Below, in pieces: positions 1-6,633 of a stretch of DNA of 11,506 bases. The stretch is from VAZQ01 sp050725815 (GTDB lineage: Bacteria > Pseudomonadota > Alphaproteobacteria > Rhizobiales > Xanthobacteraceae). The notes under the pieces are model-generated. The model was given only the letters and a program-made list of their open reading frames with translations. It did no database searches and was not told the origin of the DNA. The stretch spans positions 1 to 11,506 of the forward strand of contig JBOHIG010000027.1 in assembly GCA_050725815.1 (NCBI GenBank), given 5' to 3'. A program made the position numbers and the translations under genes. Numbering within the stretch: position 1 is the stretch's first letter; each line of letters starts with the position of its first letter.

Positions 1-47
1 GTAGCCGGCGGCGCGCCGTCGTGTGCGCCTATGCGACTGGCCGGAGA

Positions 48-1160
48 ATGAAAATGCCCCGCCAAGCCAATGCCATCGATTTCTGGCGGGGCTTCGCGCT
101 CGTCACGATCTTCATCAACCACATTCCCGGCATCTACTGGAGCCGCTTCACTCACTCGACCTACTCGTTCTCCGATTCCGCCGACCTGTTCGTGTTCCTC
201 GCCGGGTTCTCGCTGCGGCTGCTGGTGGGAACGCCCGGGCGCCAGCAGCCGGCCTGGTACCTGACGCTGCGGCTGCTCGGCCGCGCCATCGAGCTTTATG
301 CAGCGCAGATCCTCATCACCATGATCGCGCTGGCGATGCTGGCCACCGCCGCGACGCTGCTCGACAACCCGCTGCTGCTCGAATGGCACAACGCCGCCGC
401 CGTGTTCTACGATCCGGTGCTCACCCACATCGGGCTCGCCGCGCTGACGCACCAGCTCGGCTATTTCGACATCCTGCCGCTCTATGTCGTGCTGATGGCG
501 ATGGCGCCCGTCTACGCGATCATCGACCGCTATGCGCCGAACTGGGTATTGCCCATATCGGTGACGCTTTATCTCGCCACGCTGATCGTGCCGTTGCCGA
601 TGCCGACCTGGCCCACCGACGGCCAGTGGTTCTTCAATCCGCTCGCCTGGCAGCTCGTCTTCGTGCTCGGTTTCGTCCTGGCGCGCGAGGACGGCGCCGG
701 CGGATTTGTGCGGCGCCACATCCTTCCGATCCGGCTGATCGCGGTGCCGATCGTCGTGTTCAGCGTGATCGTGTGGGTGAACTACTGGCTACCGGACCCG
801 ACGACCTTGCCGCAGCCGCGGCTCCTCTTCATCCTCGCCAAGACCTATGTCACGCCGATGCGGCTGATCCAGTTTCTGGCGGTGGTTGCCGTGTTCTCGA
901 TCACCTATCCCTATATCAAGCGCTTCTTCCCGGCGCTGATCGAGTTCCTGTCGATGCTCGGACGGAATTCGCTGATCGTTTTCTGCGTCGGATCGCTGCT
1001 TAGTCTCGGGGGACAGATCCTGAGACTGGTCTACCGCGGCGATATCATCGGCGACACCCTTGTGGTAATCTTCGGCGTCGCAATCATGGCGGTTGCAGCA
1101 TGGCTACCCGAATGGCGCGAACAGGCAAGGGCAAAATCGCGGTCGCAGCCGGCATCGTGA
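48..1160 (+). CDS. opgC: OpgC-family multi-pass membrane protein (glucan O-acyltransferase-like)
   Basis: This is an inner-membrane protein of the OpgC family, which in known members adds succinyl or similar acyl groups to osmoregulated periplasmic glucans. The N-terminus carries the family hallmark: a short basic stretch, then AIDFWRGFALVTIFINHIPG, followed by the SADLFVFLAGFSL segment. About ten hydrophobic segments fill the rest, ending in a basic cytoplasmic tail. Two in-frame ATGs compete for the start. The one at 48 overlaps a TGA as ATGA. The one at 54 lies 7 nt after GGAG (43-46) and has the better ribosome-site spacing, giving 368 aa. The GTG at 21 is in frame, but translation from it would add a non-family leader. 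The 3' end overlaps the SGNH-fold gene by 61 nt, so the pair is probably translated together. No opgG or opgH lies in the window, so the glucan substrate is inferred from the family only. Confidence 0.85.
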   Translation: MKMPRQANAIDFWRGFALVTIFINHIPGIYWSRFTHSTYSFSDSADLFVFLAGFSLRLLVGTPGRQQPAWYLTLRLLGRAIELYAAQILITMIALAMLATAATLLDNPLLLEWHNAAAVFYDPVLTHIGLAALTHQLGYFDILPLYVVLMAMAPVYAIIDRYAPNWVLPISVTLYLATLIVPLPMPTWPTDGQWFFNPLAWQLVFVLGFVLAREDGAGGFVRRHILPIRLIAVPIVVFSVIVWVNYWLPDPTTLPQPRLLFILAKTYVTPMRLIQFLAVVAVFSITYPYIKRFFPALIEFLSMLGRNSLIVFCVGSLLSLGGQILRLVYRGDIIGDTLVVIFGVAIMAVAAWLPEWREQARAKSRSQPAS

Positions 1161-1939
1161 TGGCCGTGGGTGCGGCTGCGGCCGCATGGGGCGAGCAGGC
1201 GAGCCCGGCTCCGCCGGCGACGCCCGCATTGCCCGCGCCCTATTCGCCGGAATGCCAGGCGGGCACCACGCCGGTCGTCAGCGAGACGCCGCTGCCGCAT
1301 GTCGTCGCCGCGCTGCAGAAGCGCAAGGCCGTCCGCATCCTCGCGATCGGCGCGACCGCCGGTCGCCGCCAGGGCGGCTACACGCATCAGATCGAGCGCC
1401 TGCTCAGGCAGGCCCTGCGCGGCGTGAACGTGATCATGATCAACCGCGGCGTGTCGGGCGAGCTGGCGGCCGACGCGGCGCACCGCATCAGGAACGAGGT
1501 GGCGCTGACCGACCCCGACTTGGTGATCTGGCAGGTGGGCACCAATGACGCGCTCACCTTCGTGCCACTCGACGACTTCGCCCACACCGTCACGTCAACC
1601 GTACGCTGGCTGAAGGAGCACAATGTCGACGTGGTGCTCGCCGGCCTGCAATATGTCGGCCGGATGGCGCAGGACGAGCACTATTATCGCGTGCGCGAGT
1701 TGATGCGCGACATCGCGGCGAAAGAAAACGTCATGATCATCCGCCGCTACGAGGCGACCCAGTTCATGGCGGCAGCGCAGGCGAACGACGGTGGATATGA
1801 GCCGGATGAGTTTGAGCGCACCGAAGCCGGCTACGGCTGTCTCGCCCAGTATCTTGCCGGCGCGATCACGCTCGGCGTATTCGGCAAGGGCATCAGCTCG
1901 CGCCCGCTGCGGTCGCAGCAGCCGCAACAGAAGCCGTAG
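1100..1939 (+). CDS. Secreted SGNH/GDSL-fold protein with degenerate catalytic motifs
   Basis: A 279-aa protein with a signal peptide or membrane anchor: basic n-region RTGKGK, hydrophobic residues 13-30, then a Pro/Ala linker to about 50. The SGNH fold is recognisable from residue 78. The strand VRILAIG leads to the block I position, block II is NRGVSGE (115-121), block III is GTND (147-150), and the C-terminal block is DEFERTEAGYGCLA (236-249). Block II Gly and block III Asn are kept. The usual GDS or GSS of block I reads GAT (84-86), and the block V position normally His reads Glu239 in DEFE, with Asp236 kept. It may therefore be a non-hydrolytic carbohydrate- or acyl-binding partner, or use altered chemistry. 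The start at 1100 has GGCGG upstream; an ATG at 1112 is possible. It lies within the OpgC 3' end, which suggests a joint role in periplasmic glycan acylation (inference). Confidence 0.75.
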   Translation: MATRMARTGKGKIAVAAGIVMAVGAAAAAWGEQASPAPPATPALPAPYSPECQAGTTPVVSETPLPHVVAALQKRKAVRILAIGATAGRRQGGYTHQIERLLRQALRGVNVIMINRGVSGELAADAAHRIRNEVALTDPDLVIWQVGTNDALTFVPLDDFAHTVTSTVRWLKEHNVDVVLAGLQYVGRMAQDEHYYRVRELMRDIAAKENVMIIRRYEATQFMAAAQANDGGYEPDEFERTEAGYGCLAQYLAGAITLGVFGKGISSRPLRSQQPQQKP

Positions 1940-1954
1940 CTGCGAACCGAGCAC

Positions 1955-2707
1955 GTGCCCGCCGTTCCCGATCTCTCCGCCCTCGCCATCGTCTATTGTT
2001 GCGCGGTGATCGTGATCTCCTACGCGGTGCGCGGCTCGACCGGATTCGGCGCCGCTGCTGCGATGCCGCTGCTCGCGCTGGCGCTACCGATCAAGCTCGT
2101 GGTGCCGCTGTGGACGCTGCTCGGCATCACCTCCTCGCTCGCGATCGTCGCGCGCGACTGGCGCTACGTCGCCGTCAGAGACCTTCTGCGGACGCTGCCA
2201 GCCGGCCTCCTCGGCATTGCGATCGGGCTTTACGCCTTCGCGTCGCTCGATGCGCGCACGCTGGCGCGCGGCCTCGGGGTGCTGGTGATCGTCTATGGCG
2301 GTTACACACTCTGGCTCACGGCGCGGCCGCAAGCGAGCCGCCAGCTTTCGGCGCGCATCGTCGCGCCGATCGCGGGCGTGCTCGGTGGCGCCGTCGGCAC
2401 CACCTTCGGCACCATGGCAAGCCTGTTCTACGCGATCTATTTCGACGCCATCCGCATGGCCAAGGAGAACTTCCGCGCCACCATGTCGGCGATGATCCTG
2501 ACGCTCAGCATCGCCCGCGGCATCGGATATGCGGCGGTGGGCGAATTCGGCCTCGACGTGCTGGCGGTGTTCGCGGTGGCATTCCCGATGATGCTCGCCG
2601 GCATCATCATCGGTGACCGCTTCCACGCCGGCATGAGCGACGCCACGTTCCGGCGCGTTGTCGGCGTGGTGCTGATCGTGAGCGGGGTCGCGCTGGTAGT
2701 GAAGTGA
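1955..2707 (+). CDS. TauE/SafE-family sulfite/organosulfur-anion exporter-like membrane protein
   Basis: A 250-aa hydrophobic protein, the usual size for TauE/SafE transporters, which move sulfite, sulfoacetate or other small anions across the inner membrane. The first helix ends in RGSTGFGAAAAMPLLAL, the family's Gly-rich first repeat. The second repeat begins near GVLGGAVGTTFGTMASLF (about residues 141-158), in the position of the family's G-G-x-x-G-x-G-G-P element. I count seven to eight membrane segments. The start is GTG at 1955, 15 nt after the previous stop, with no strong ribosome site; the first helix would be lost from the ATG at 2063. Same strand and tight spacing make it a likely third gene of the OpgC transcript. 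Nothing nearby concerns sulfur, so its substrate is unknown. No convincing terminator follows. Confidence 0.8.
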   Translation: MPAVPDLSALAIVYCCAVIVISYAVRGSTGFGAAAAMPLLALALPIKLVVPLWTLLGITSSLAIVARDWRYVAVRDLLRTLPAGLLGIAIGLYAFASLDARTLARGLGVLVIVYGGYTLWLTARPQASRQLSARIVAPIAGVLGGAVGTTFGTMASLFYAIYFDAIRMAKENFRATMSAMILTLSIARGIGYAAVGEFGLDVLAVFAVAFPMMLAGIIIGDRFHAGMSDATFRRVVGVVLIVSGVALVVK

Positions 2708-2769
2708 CCACAACGATGTCGTCGCGGTCGCGCGCAGCACGTTTGGCTATTTTTTAGGCACTCCCCACC

Positions 2770-2783
2770 AATTGTATGCAATT
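2770..2783. promoter_or_regulatory. AT-rich inverted repeat AATTG-N4-CAATT, candidate operator
   Basis: A perfect 5+5 bp dyad (AATTG TATG CAATT) in the intergenic region, centred about 130 bp before the predicted sigma-54 start. Its ATTGTATGCAAT core resembles operators of FCD-type GntR regulators (often TTGTATACAA-like), and such a regulator is encoded at the operon's end. It could equally be an activator site for the RpoN enhancer-binding protein. This is pattern only. Confidence 0.4.
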
Positions 2784-2801
2784 CGCTGCGTGACCCGATG
2801 C

Positions 2802-2825
2802 CACCGCCCGGCCCCGGGCACGGTG
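2802..2825. promoter_or_regulatory. GC-rich interrupted dyad upstream of the sigma-54 promoter
   Basis: CACCG (2802-2806) pairs with CGGTG (2821-2825), and CCCGG (2807-2811) pairs with CCGGG (2814-2818), leaving a 2-nt CA bulge. It is centred near -94 of the predicted sigma-54 start, a usual distance for an enhancer-binding-protein site. No T-run follows, so it is a poor intrinsic terminator for the gene before it. It does not match the NtrC consensus closely. Confidence 0.3.
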
Positions 2826-2839
2826 AAAATGTTCCATTG

Positions 2840-2852
2840 AATCAATTCTCTA
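2840..2852 (+). promoter_or_regulatory. Candidate IHF site overlapping the ATTGAATCAAT dyad
   Basis: AATCAATTCTCTA matches the IHF consensus WATCAANNNNTTR at all defined positions but one (C for T at 2850). It overlaps the dyad ATTGA-A-TCAAT (2836-2846) and is centred about 60 bp before the predicted start, between the promoter and the upstream dyads. That is where IHF bends DNA at many RpoN promoters. AT-rich DNA gives such matches by chance fairly often. Confidence 0.4.
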
Positions 2853-2879
2853 ATGCGCGTGGGGCGCGCCCGCCAGCGC

Positions 2880-2896
2880 TTGGCACGACCTTTGCG
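2880..2896 (+). promoter_or_regulatory. Sigma-54 (RpoN) -24/-12 promoter of the importer-amidase operon
   Basis: TTGGCACGACCTTTGC fits the RpoN consensus YTGGCACGN4TTGC at every defined base. The -24 GG is at 2882-2883 and the -12 GC at 2894-2895, with the required 10 bp between them. The predicted start is near 2906-2908, leaving a leader of about 32 nt. That leader contains GGGAGG (2929-2934) 5 nt before the ATG of the binding-protein gene. RpoN promoters need an AAA+ enhancer-binding activator, so the operon should be off until that protein is activated; NtrC under nitrogen limitation is the obvious candidate. No activator gene is in the window. Confidence 0.9.
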
Positions 2897-2939
2897 GAGG
2901 CAGTCCCGAGGGTGAACACGAGCCATTTGGGAGGCATTG

Positions 2940-4562
2940 ATGAAACGTCGCCAGTTCCTGAAGTCGATGACTGCATTTGCGGCCGGGTCCGCCATCCCGG
3001 CGCCAGCCCTGCTTCCCTCCTCCGCGCGTGCCCAGTCGCGCAAGGAGACCTTGCTGCTCATCACCGAGAATGGCCCGAACAATCTCGACATCCACGGAAT
3101 CGGGACCAACCGGCCCGGCTACGAGGCGTCATGGAATTGTTACGACCGGCTGATCTCGCACGCCAAGAAGACGCTGCCCGACGGCAGCATGAGCTACGAC
3201 CGCGACAAGTTCGTTCCGGAGCTGGCCGAGGAATGGAAGACCGGCGACATGTCGGTCACCTTCAAGCTGCGCAAGGATGCCAAGTTTCATGACGGTGCGC
3301 CGGTCACCGCCAAGGACGTCAAATGGTCGTTCGAGCGCGCCATCAGCGTTGGCGGCTTCCCCACCGTCCAGATGAAAGCCGGATCGCTGGAAAAAAAGGA
3401 GCAGTTCGTCGTTGTCGACGACCATACCTTCCGCGTCGACTTCATCCGCAAAGACCGGCTGACGATCCCCGACCTCGCCGTGATCGTACCGGGCATCTAC
3501 AACTCCGCCCTGCTGCGCAAGAACGCGACCGCGAAGGACCCTTGGGCGCTCGAATACACCAAGAACCGCACCGCCGGCAGCGGCGCCTACAGGATCGAGA
3601 GCTGGAAGCCCGGCGTCCAGGTGGTCTATGTGCGCAACGATGCCTGGAAGAGCGGGCCGCTGCCCCAGCTCAGGCGCATCATCTGGCGCACAATTCCGTC
3701 GGCCGGCAATCGCCGCGCGCTGATGGAACGTGGTGACGCCGACGTGTCCTTCGACCTGCCGGCGAAAGATTCGGCCGAATTGAAGAGGGGCGGAAAGCTC
3801 AACGTCATATCGACGCCGATCGGCAACGGCATCTACTACCTCGGCATGAACGTGAAGAACCCGCCCTTCAACAACATCAAAGTGCGCCAGGCTGTCGCCT
3901 ATGCGGTGCCCTATCAAAAGATCGTCGATGCGGTGATGTTCGGGCTGGCGAAGCCGATGTATGGCGGCAAGGACAACATGGCGTCGTCGCTCGACTGGCC
4001 GCAGCCGCACGGCTATTCGACCGACATTGCCAAGGCCAAGGCGCTGATGGCGGAAGCCGGTTTTGCGAACGGCATCGACACCACGATCTCATTCGATCTC
4101 GGCCAGGGCATCGTGAGCGAGCCGATCGCGATTCTGGTTCAGGAGAGCCTCCGTCAGATCGGGATCAAGACCACCATCAACAAGATACCAGGCGCCAACT
4201 GGCGCAGCGAGATGGCGAAGAAGTCCATGCCGATGATGGTCAACTTCTTCTCCGGCTGGCTCGACTATCCGGAGTACTTCTTCTTCTGGTGCTATCACGG
4301 CCAGAACGCCATCTTCAACACCATGAGCTATGTCGATCAAGACATGACCGCAATGATCGACGCCGCGCGCGGCGCTGCCGGCGTCAACGACACGGCCGCC
4401 TACACCAAGAACGTGCATGGCTTCGTCAACAAGGCGTTCGCCGAGGTGCCGCGCATTCCGCTGTTTCAGCCCTACCTGAACGTGGCGACGCAGAAGAACA
4501 TCTCCGGCTACACCTACTGGTTCCACCGTCAGCTCGACTACCGCTCGCTCACCAAGGCCTGA
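2940..4562 (+). CDS. ABC importer substrate-binding protein, family 5 (DppA/OppA-like), Tat-exported
   Basis: The periplasmic receptor of the importer encoded downstream, 540 aa. The N-terminus KRRQFLKS is a twin-arginine motif, followed by a hydrophobic stretch and an AxA site (A29-R-A31), so export folded through Tat is likely. The family 5 signature is clear: LAEEWKTGDMSVTFKLRKDA, then FHDGAPVTAKDVKWSFERA, and later GSGAYRIESWKPG. The ATG at 2940 is preferred over the TTG at 2937 because GGGAGG (2929-2934) sits 5 nt before it. It is the first gene after the sigma-54 promoter, and a stable hairpin follows its stop. Family 5 receptors bind peptides, opines, nickel chelates, glutathione and other small molecules, so the ligand cannot be read from sequence. 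The downstream amidase genes suggest an amide- or urea-containing nitrogen compound (inference). Confidence 0.93.
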   Translation: MKRRQFLKSMTAFAAGSAIPAPALLPSSARAQSRKETLLLITENGPNNLDIHGIGTNRPGYEASWNCYDRLISHAKKTLPDGSMSYDRDKFVPELAEEWKTGDMSVTFKLRKDAKFHDGAPVTAKDVKWSFERAISVGGFPTVQMKAGSLEKKEQFVVVDDHTFRVDFIRKDRLTIPDLAVIVPGIYNSALLRKNATAKDPWALEYTKNRTAGSGAYRIESWKPGVQVVYVRNDAWKSGPLPQLRRIIWRTIPSAGNRRALMERGDADVSFDLPAKDSAELKRGGKLNVISTPIGNGIYYLGMNVKNPPFNNIKVRQAVAYAVPYQKIVDAVMFGLAKPMYGGKDNMASSLDWPQPHGYSTDIAKAKALMAEAGFANGIDTTISFDLGQGIVSEPIAILVQESLRQIGIKTTINKIPGANWRSEMAKKSMPMMVNFFSGWLDYPEYFFFWCYHGQNAIFNTMSYVDQDMTAMIDAARGAAGVNDTAAYTKNVHGFVNKAFAEVPRIPLFQPYLNVATQKNISGYTYWFHRQLDYRSLTKA

Positions 4563-4578
4563 GCACGGCGATGTTTGT

Positions 4579-4605
4579 CGGCGCCCGGCCTGAGGCCGGG
4601 CGCCG
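4579..4605 (+). repeat. Perfect 12-bp hairpin between binding-protein and permease genes
   Basis: CGGCGCCCGGCC and GGCCGGGCGCCG form a perfect 12-bp GC stem around a TGA loop. It begins 16 nt after the binding-protein stop and ends before the permease ribosome site (GAAGGAG, 4621-4627). No T-run follows, so it is not a standard terminator. In binding-protein operons such hairpins protect the 3' end of the receptor mRNA or cause partial termination, letting receptor outnumber permease. Confidence 0.75.
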
Positions 4606-4632
4606 CAGGCGTCTCAATCGGAAGGAGTGGCG

Positions 4633-5646
4633 ATGCTGGTGAAATTCGCGCAGCGGCTGGTGACGGTGATCCCGACGCTGATCGGGGTGGTCATCGTGAC
4701 CTTCCTGCTCACGCGCGTGCTGCCCGGCGATCCGGCGGTCTATTTCGCGGGACCTGCGGCGACGCCGGAATCGATCGCGGAGATTCGCAAGACGCTCGGG
4801 CTCGACCGTCCGCTGATCGAGCAGTTCGTTCGCTACGTCGCCGACCTGGCGCAAGGCAATCTCGGGCATTCGCTTTCGACCGGCCAGCCGGTGGTCACCG
4901 AGATTGCGACCCGGCTGCCGGCATCGGCCGAACTCACGTTGCTCGGACTGATCGTCTCGGTGATGATCGCGGTGCCGCTCGGCATCCTTGCGGCGGTCAA
5001 GCAAGGCTCGTTGATAGACCATGTCTGCCGTGTGGTCGCGACGGCCGGCGTGTCCCTGCCGGTGTTCTTCACGGGCCTGCTTCTGGTTTATGTTTTCTAT
5101 TACCTGCTCGGCTGGGCGCCGGCGGCGATCGGCCGCCTTGATGTTTTCTCTACGCCGCCGCCGCACATTACGGGCTTCTACCTGATCGATAGCCTTGTGG
5201 CGGGCGACCTGGGTCTTTTCCGCGCCGCCGCGAGCCAGATCATACTGCCGGCCGCAACGCTCGCCATCTTCTCGTTGGCGCCGATCGCGCGCATGACGCG
5301 CGCATCGATGCTGGCGGTCCTGTCCTCGGAATTCGTGCGCACAGCGCGCGCCAGCGGGCTTGCCCCGCGCACCGTCATCATCACTTATGCCTTCCGCAAC
5401 GCCATGCTGCCGGTGGTCACGACGCTCGGCATGGTCTTCTCGTTCCTGCTGGGCGCCAATGTGCTTGTCGAAAAGGTGTTTGCCTGGCCCGGCATCGGAT
5501 CGTTTGCAATCGAGGCGTTGATCGCCTCGGATTTCGCACCGGTCCAGGGCTTCGTGCTGACCATGGCCATCATGTACGTGGCGCTGAACCTCGCCATCGA
5601 CCTGCTGTACGGCGTCATCGACCCGAGGATGAGGGTCGAGGGATGA
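4633..5646 (+). CDS. ABC importer permease, DppB-like
   Basis: The first integral-membrane subunit of the importer, 337 aa, typical of DppB/OppB/GsiC. It opens with the classic FAQRLVTVIPTLIGVVIV helix, then LLTRVLPGDPA and the TPESIAEIRKTLGLDRPL element. The permease (BPD_transp_1) domain follows, with the cytoplasmic EAA loop at about 233-262 (EFVRTARASGLAPRTV), which contacts the ATPase. The C-terminus YGVIDPRMRVEG is also typical. The start at ATG 4633 has GAAGGAG ending 5 nt upstream; the GTG at 4627 lies inside that ribosome site. The stop overlaps the next start as ATGA, so the two permeases are coupled and probably made in equal amounts as a heterodimer. Confidence 0.93.
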   Translation: MLVKFAQRLVTVIPTLIGVVIVTFLLTRVLPGDPAVYFAGPAATPESIAEIRKTLGLDRPLIEQFVRYVADLAQGNLGHSLSTGQPVVTEIATRLPASAELTLLGLIVSVMIAVPLGILAAVKQGSLIDHVCRVVATAGVSLPVFFTGLLLVYVFYYLLGWAPAAIGRLDVFSTPPPHITGFYLIDSLVAGDLGLFRAAASQIILPAATLAIFSLAPIARMTRASMLAVLSSEFVRTARASGLAPRTVIITYAFRNAMLPVVTTLGMVFSFLLGANVLVEKVFAWPGIGSFAIEALIASDFAPVQGFVLTMAIMYVALNLAIDLLYGVIDPRMRVEG

Positions 5647-6629
5647 ACAAGCCGATGCGCGTCGATGCGGCCGACACCGCAGCCGCTGGCGACAAGCTGC
5701 CCCCCGGCGTCGCGCGCGCGCCGCCGGGCTCCACCGCCACGAACGAGACGCCGTTGCCGCCGCCGGCGGCGGTTGGAACTGCGCTGACGCAACTGCTGCA
5801 CCATGCGCGATACGTCATAAGCGAGAACCCGGTAACCGGCTTTACGTTTGCCCTTTTTGTGCTGATCGTGGTTTGCGCCATACTCGGGCCGGCGATCGCG
5901 CCGTACGACCCGCTTGCGAGCGACACCGCCGCGCAGTTACAGCCCCCATCGGCCAAGCACTGGTTCGGCACCGATCATCTCGGCCGCGACATCCTGAGTC
6001 GGGTCATCGTTGCGACGCGCCTTGACCTGGCGATCGCGGTGTTCTCCGTCGCGCTTGTCTTCATCCTTGGCGGATTGTCGGGGATAGCTGCCGGATTCTT
6101 TGGCGGCTGGACCGACCGTATCGTCGGGCGCATCGCCGATACGATCATGGCGTTCCCGCTGTTCGTGCTTGCGATGGGCATCGTGGCCGCGCTCGGCAAC
6201 ACCGTGACCAACATTGTCATCGCGACCGCGATCATCAACTTCCCGCTCTATGCCCGCGTCGCGCGCGCGGAAGCCAATGTCCGCCGCCAGGCGGGATTTG
6301 TGCTGGCGGCGCGGCTCTCCGGCAATGGCGAGGCGCGCATCCTGCTCGCGCATATCCTGCCGAATGTCATGCCGATCATGGTCATTCAGATGTCTCTCAC
6401 CATGGGCTACGCGATTCTCAACGCTGCGGGCCTGTCTTTCATCGGCCTGGGAGTGCGGCCGCCGACGCCCGAATGGGGCATCATGGTTGCGGAGGGCGCC
6501 GGCTACATCGTGTCCGGCGAATGGTGGATCGCGTTCTTTCCGGGCGCCGCACTGATGCTTGCGGTGTTCTGCTTCAATCTGCTCGGCGACGGTCTGCGGG
6601 ACATCGTCGATCCGCAGCGGCGCACGTGA
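5643..6629 (+). CDS. ABC importer permease, DppC-like, with extended N-terminus
   Basis: The second permease subunit, 328 aa, partner of the DppB-like protein. Family marks include the first helix at about 66-86, APYDPLASD after it, HWFGTDHLGRDILSRVI, and the EAA loop around 215-245 (FVLAARLSGNGEARILLAHI). The C-terminus reads LGDGLRDIVDPQRRT, as in DppC. The first roughly 60 residues are unusual: Pro/Ala-rich, low complexity, about 40 residues longer than most relatives before the first helix, and predicted disordered and cytoplasmic. The start ATG overlaps the previous stop as ATGA, with GAGGG just upstream, which supports translation of the extension. A shorter natural start is not obvious. 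Confidence 0.92.
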   Translation: MNKPMRVDAADTAAAGDKLPPGVARAPPGSTATNETPLPPPAAVGTALTQLLHHARYVISENPVTGFTFALFVLIVVCAILGPAIAPYDPLASDTAAQLQPPSAKHWFGTDHLGRDILSRVIVATRLDLAIAVFSVALVFILGGLSGIAAGFFGGWTDRIVGRIADTIMAFPLFVLAMGIVAALGNTVTNIVIATAIINFPLYARVARAEANVRRQAGFVLAARLSGNGEARILLAHILPNVMPIMVIQMSLTMGYAILNAAGLSFIGLGVRPPTPEWGIMVAEGAGYIVSGEWWIAFFPGAALMLAVFCFNLLGDGLRDIVDPQRRT

Positions 6630-6633
6630 TCCC

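Noticed and set aside
21..47. GTG at 21 as the OpgC start
   Set aside because: It adds residues outside the family's conserved N-terminus, while ATG 48/54 follow GGAG and lead directly into the conserved segment.
1..51. Possible tail of an upstream gene in the first frame ending TGA at 49-51, overlapping the OpgC ATG at 48
   Set aside because: Only 16 codons are visible with no recognisable homology. The ATGA overlap is suggestive but not enough to call a gene.
2708..2760. Rho-independent terminator after the TauE-like gene, using the run of T near 2751
   Set aside because: Only 4-bp stems occur before the T-run and they are too far from it. No stable hairpin adjoins the Ts.
2802..2825. NtrC binding site
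   Set aside because: The dyad CACCG...CGGTG does not fit the GCAC...GGTGC spacing well enough. It is kept only as an unnamed dyad.
2747..4526. Long minus-strand reading frames across the intergenic region and binding-protein gene (for example 3129-4010 and 4089-4526)
   Set aside because: Arg/His/Gly-rich translations without motifs, fully antisense to a strongly recognised gene; typical shadows in GC-rich DNA.
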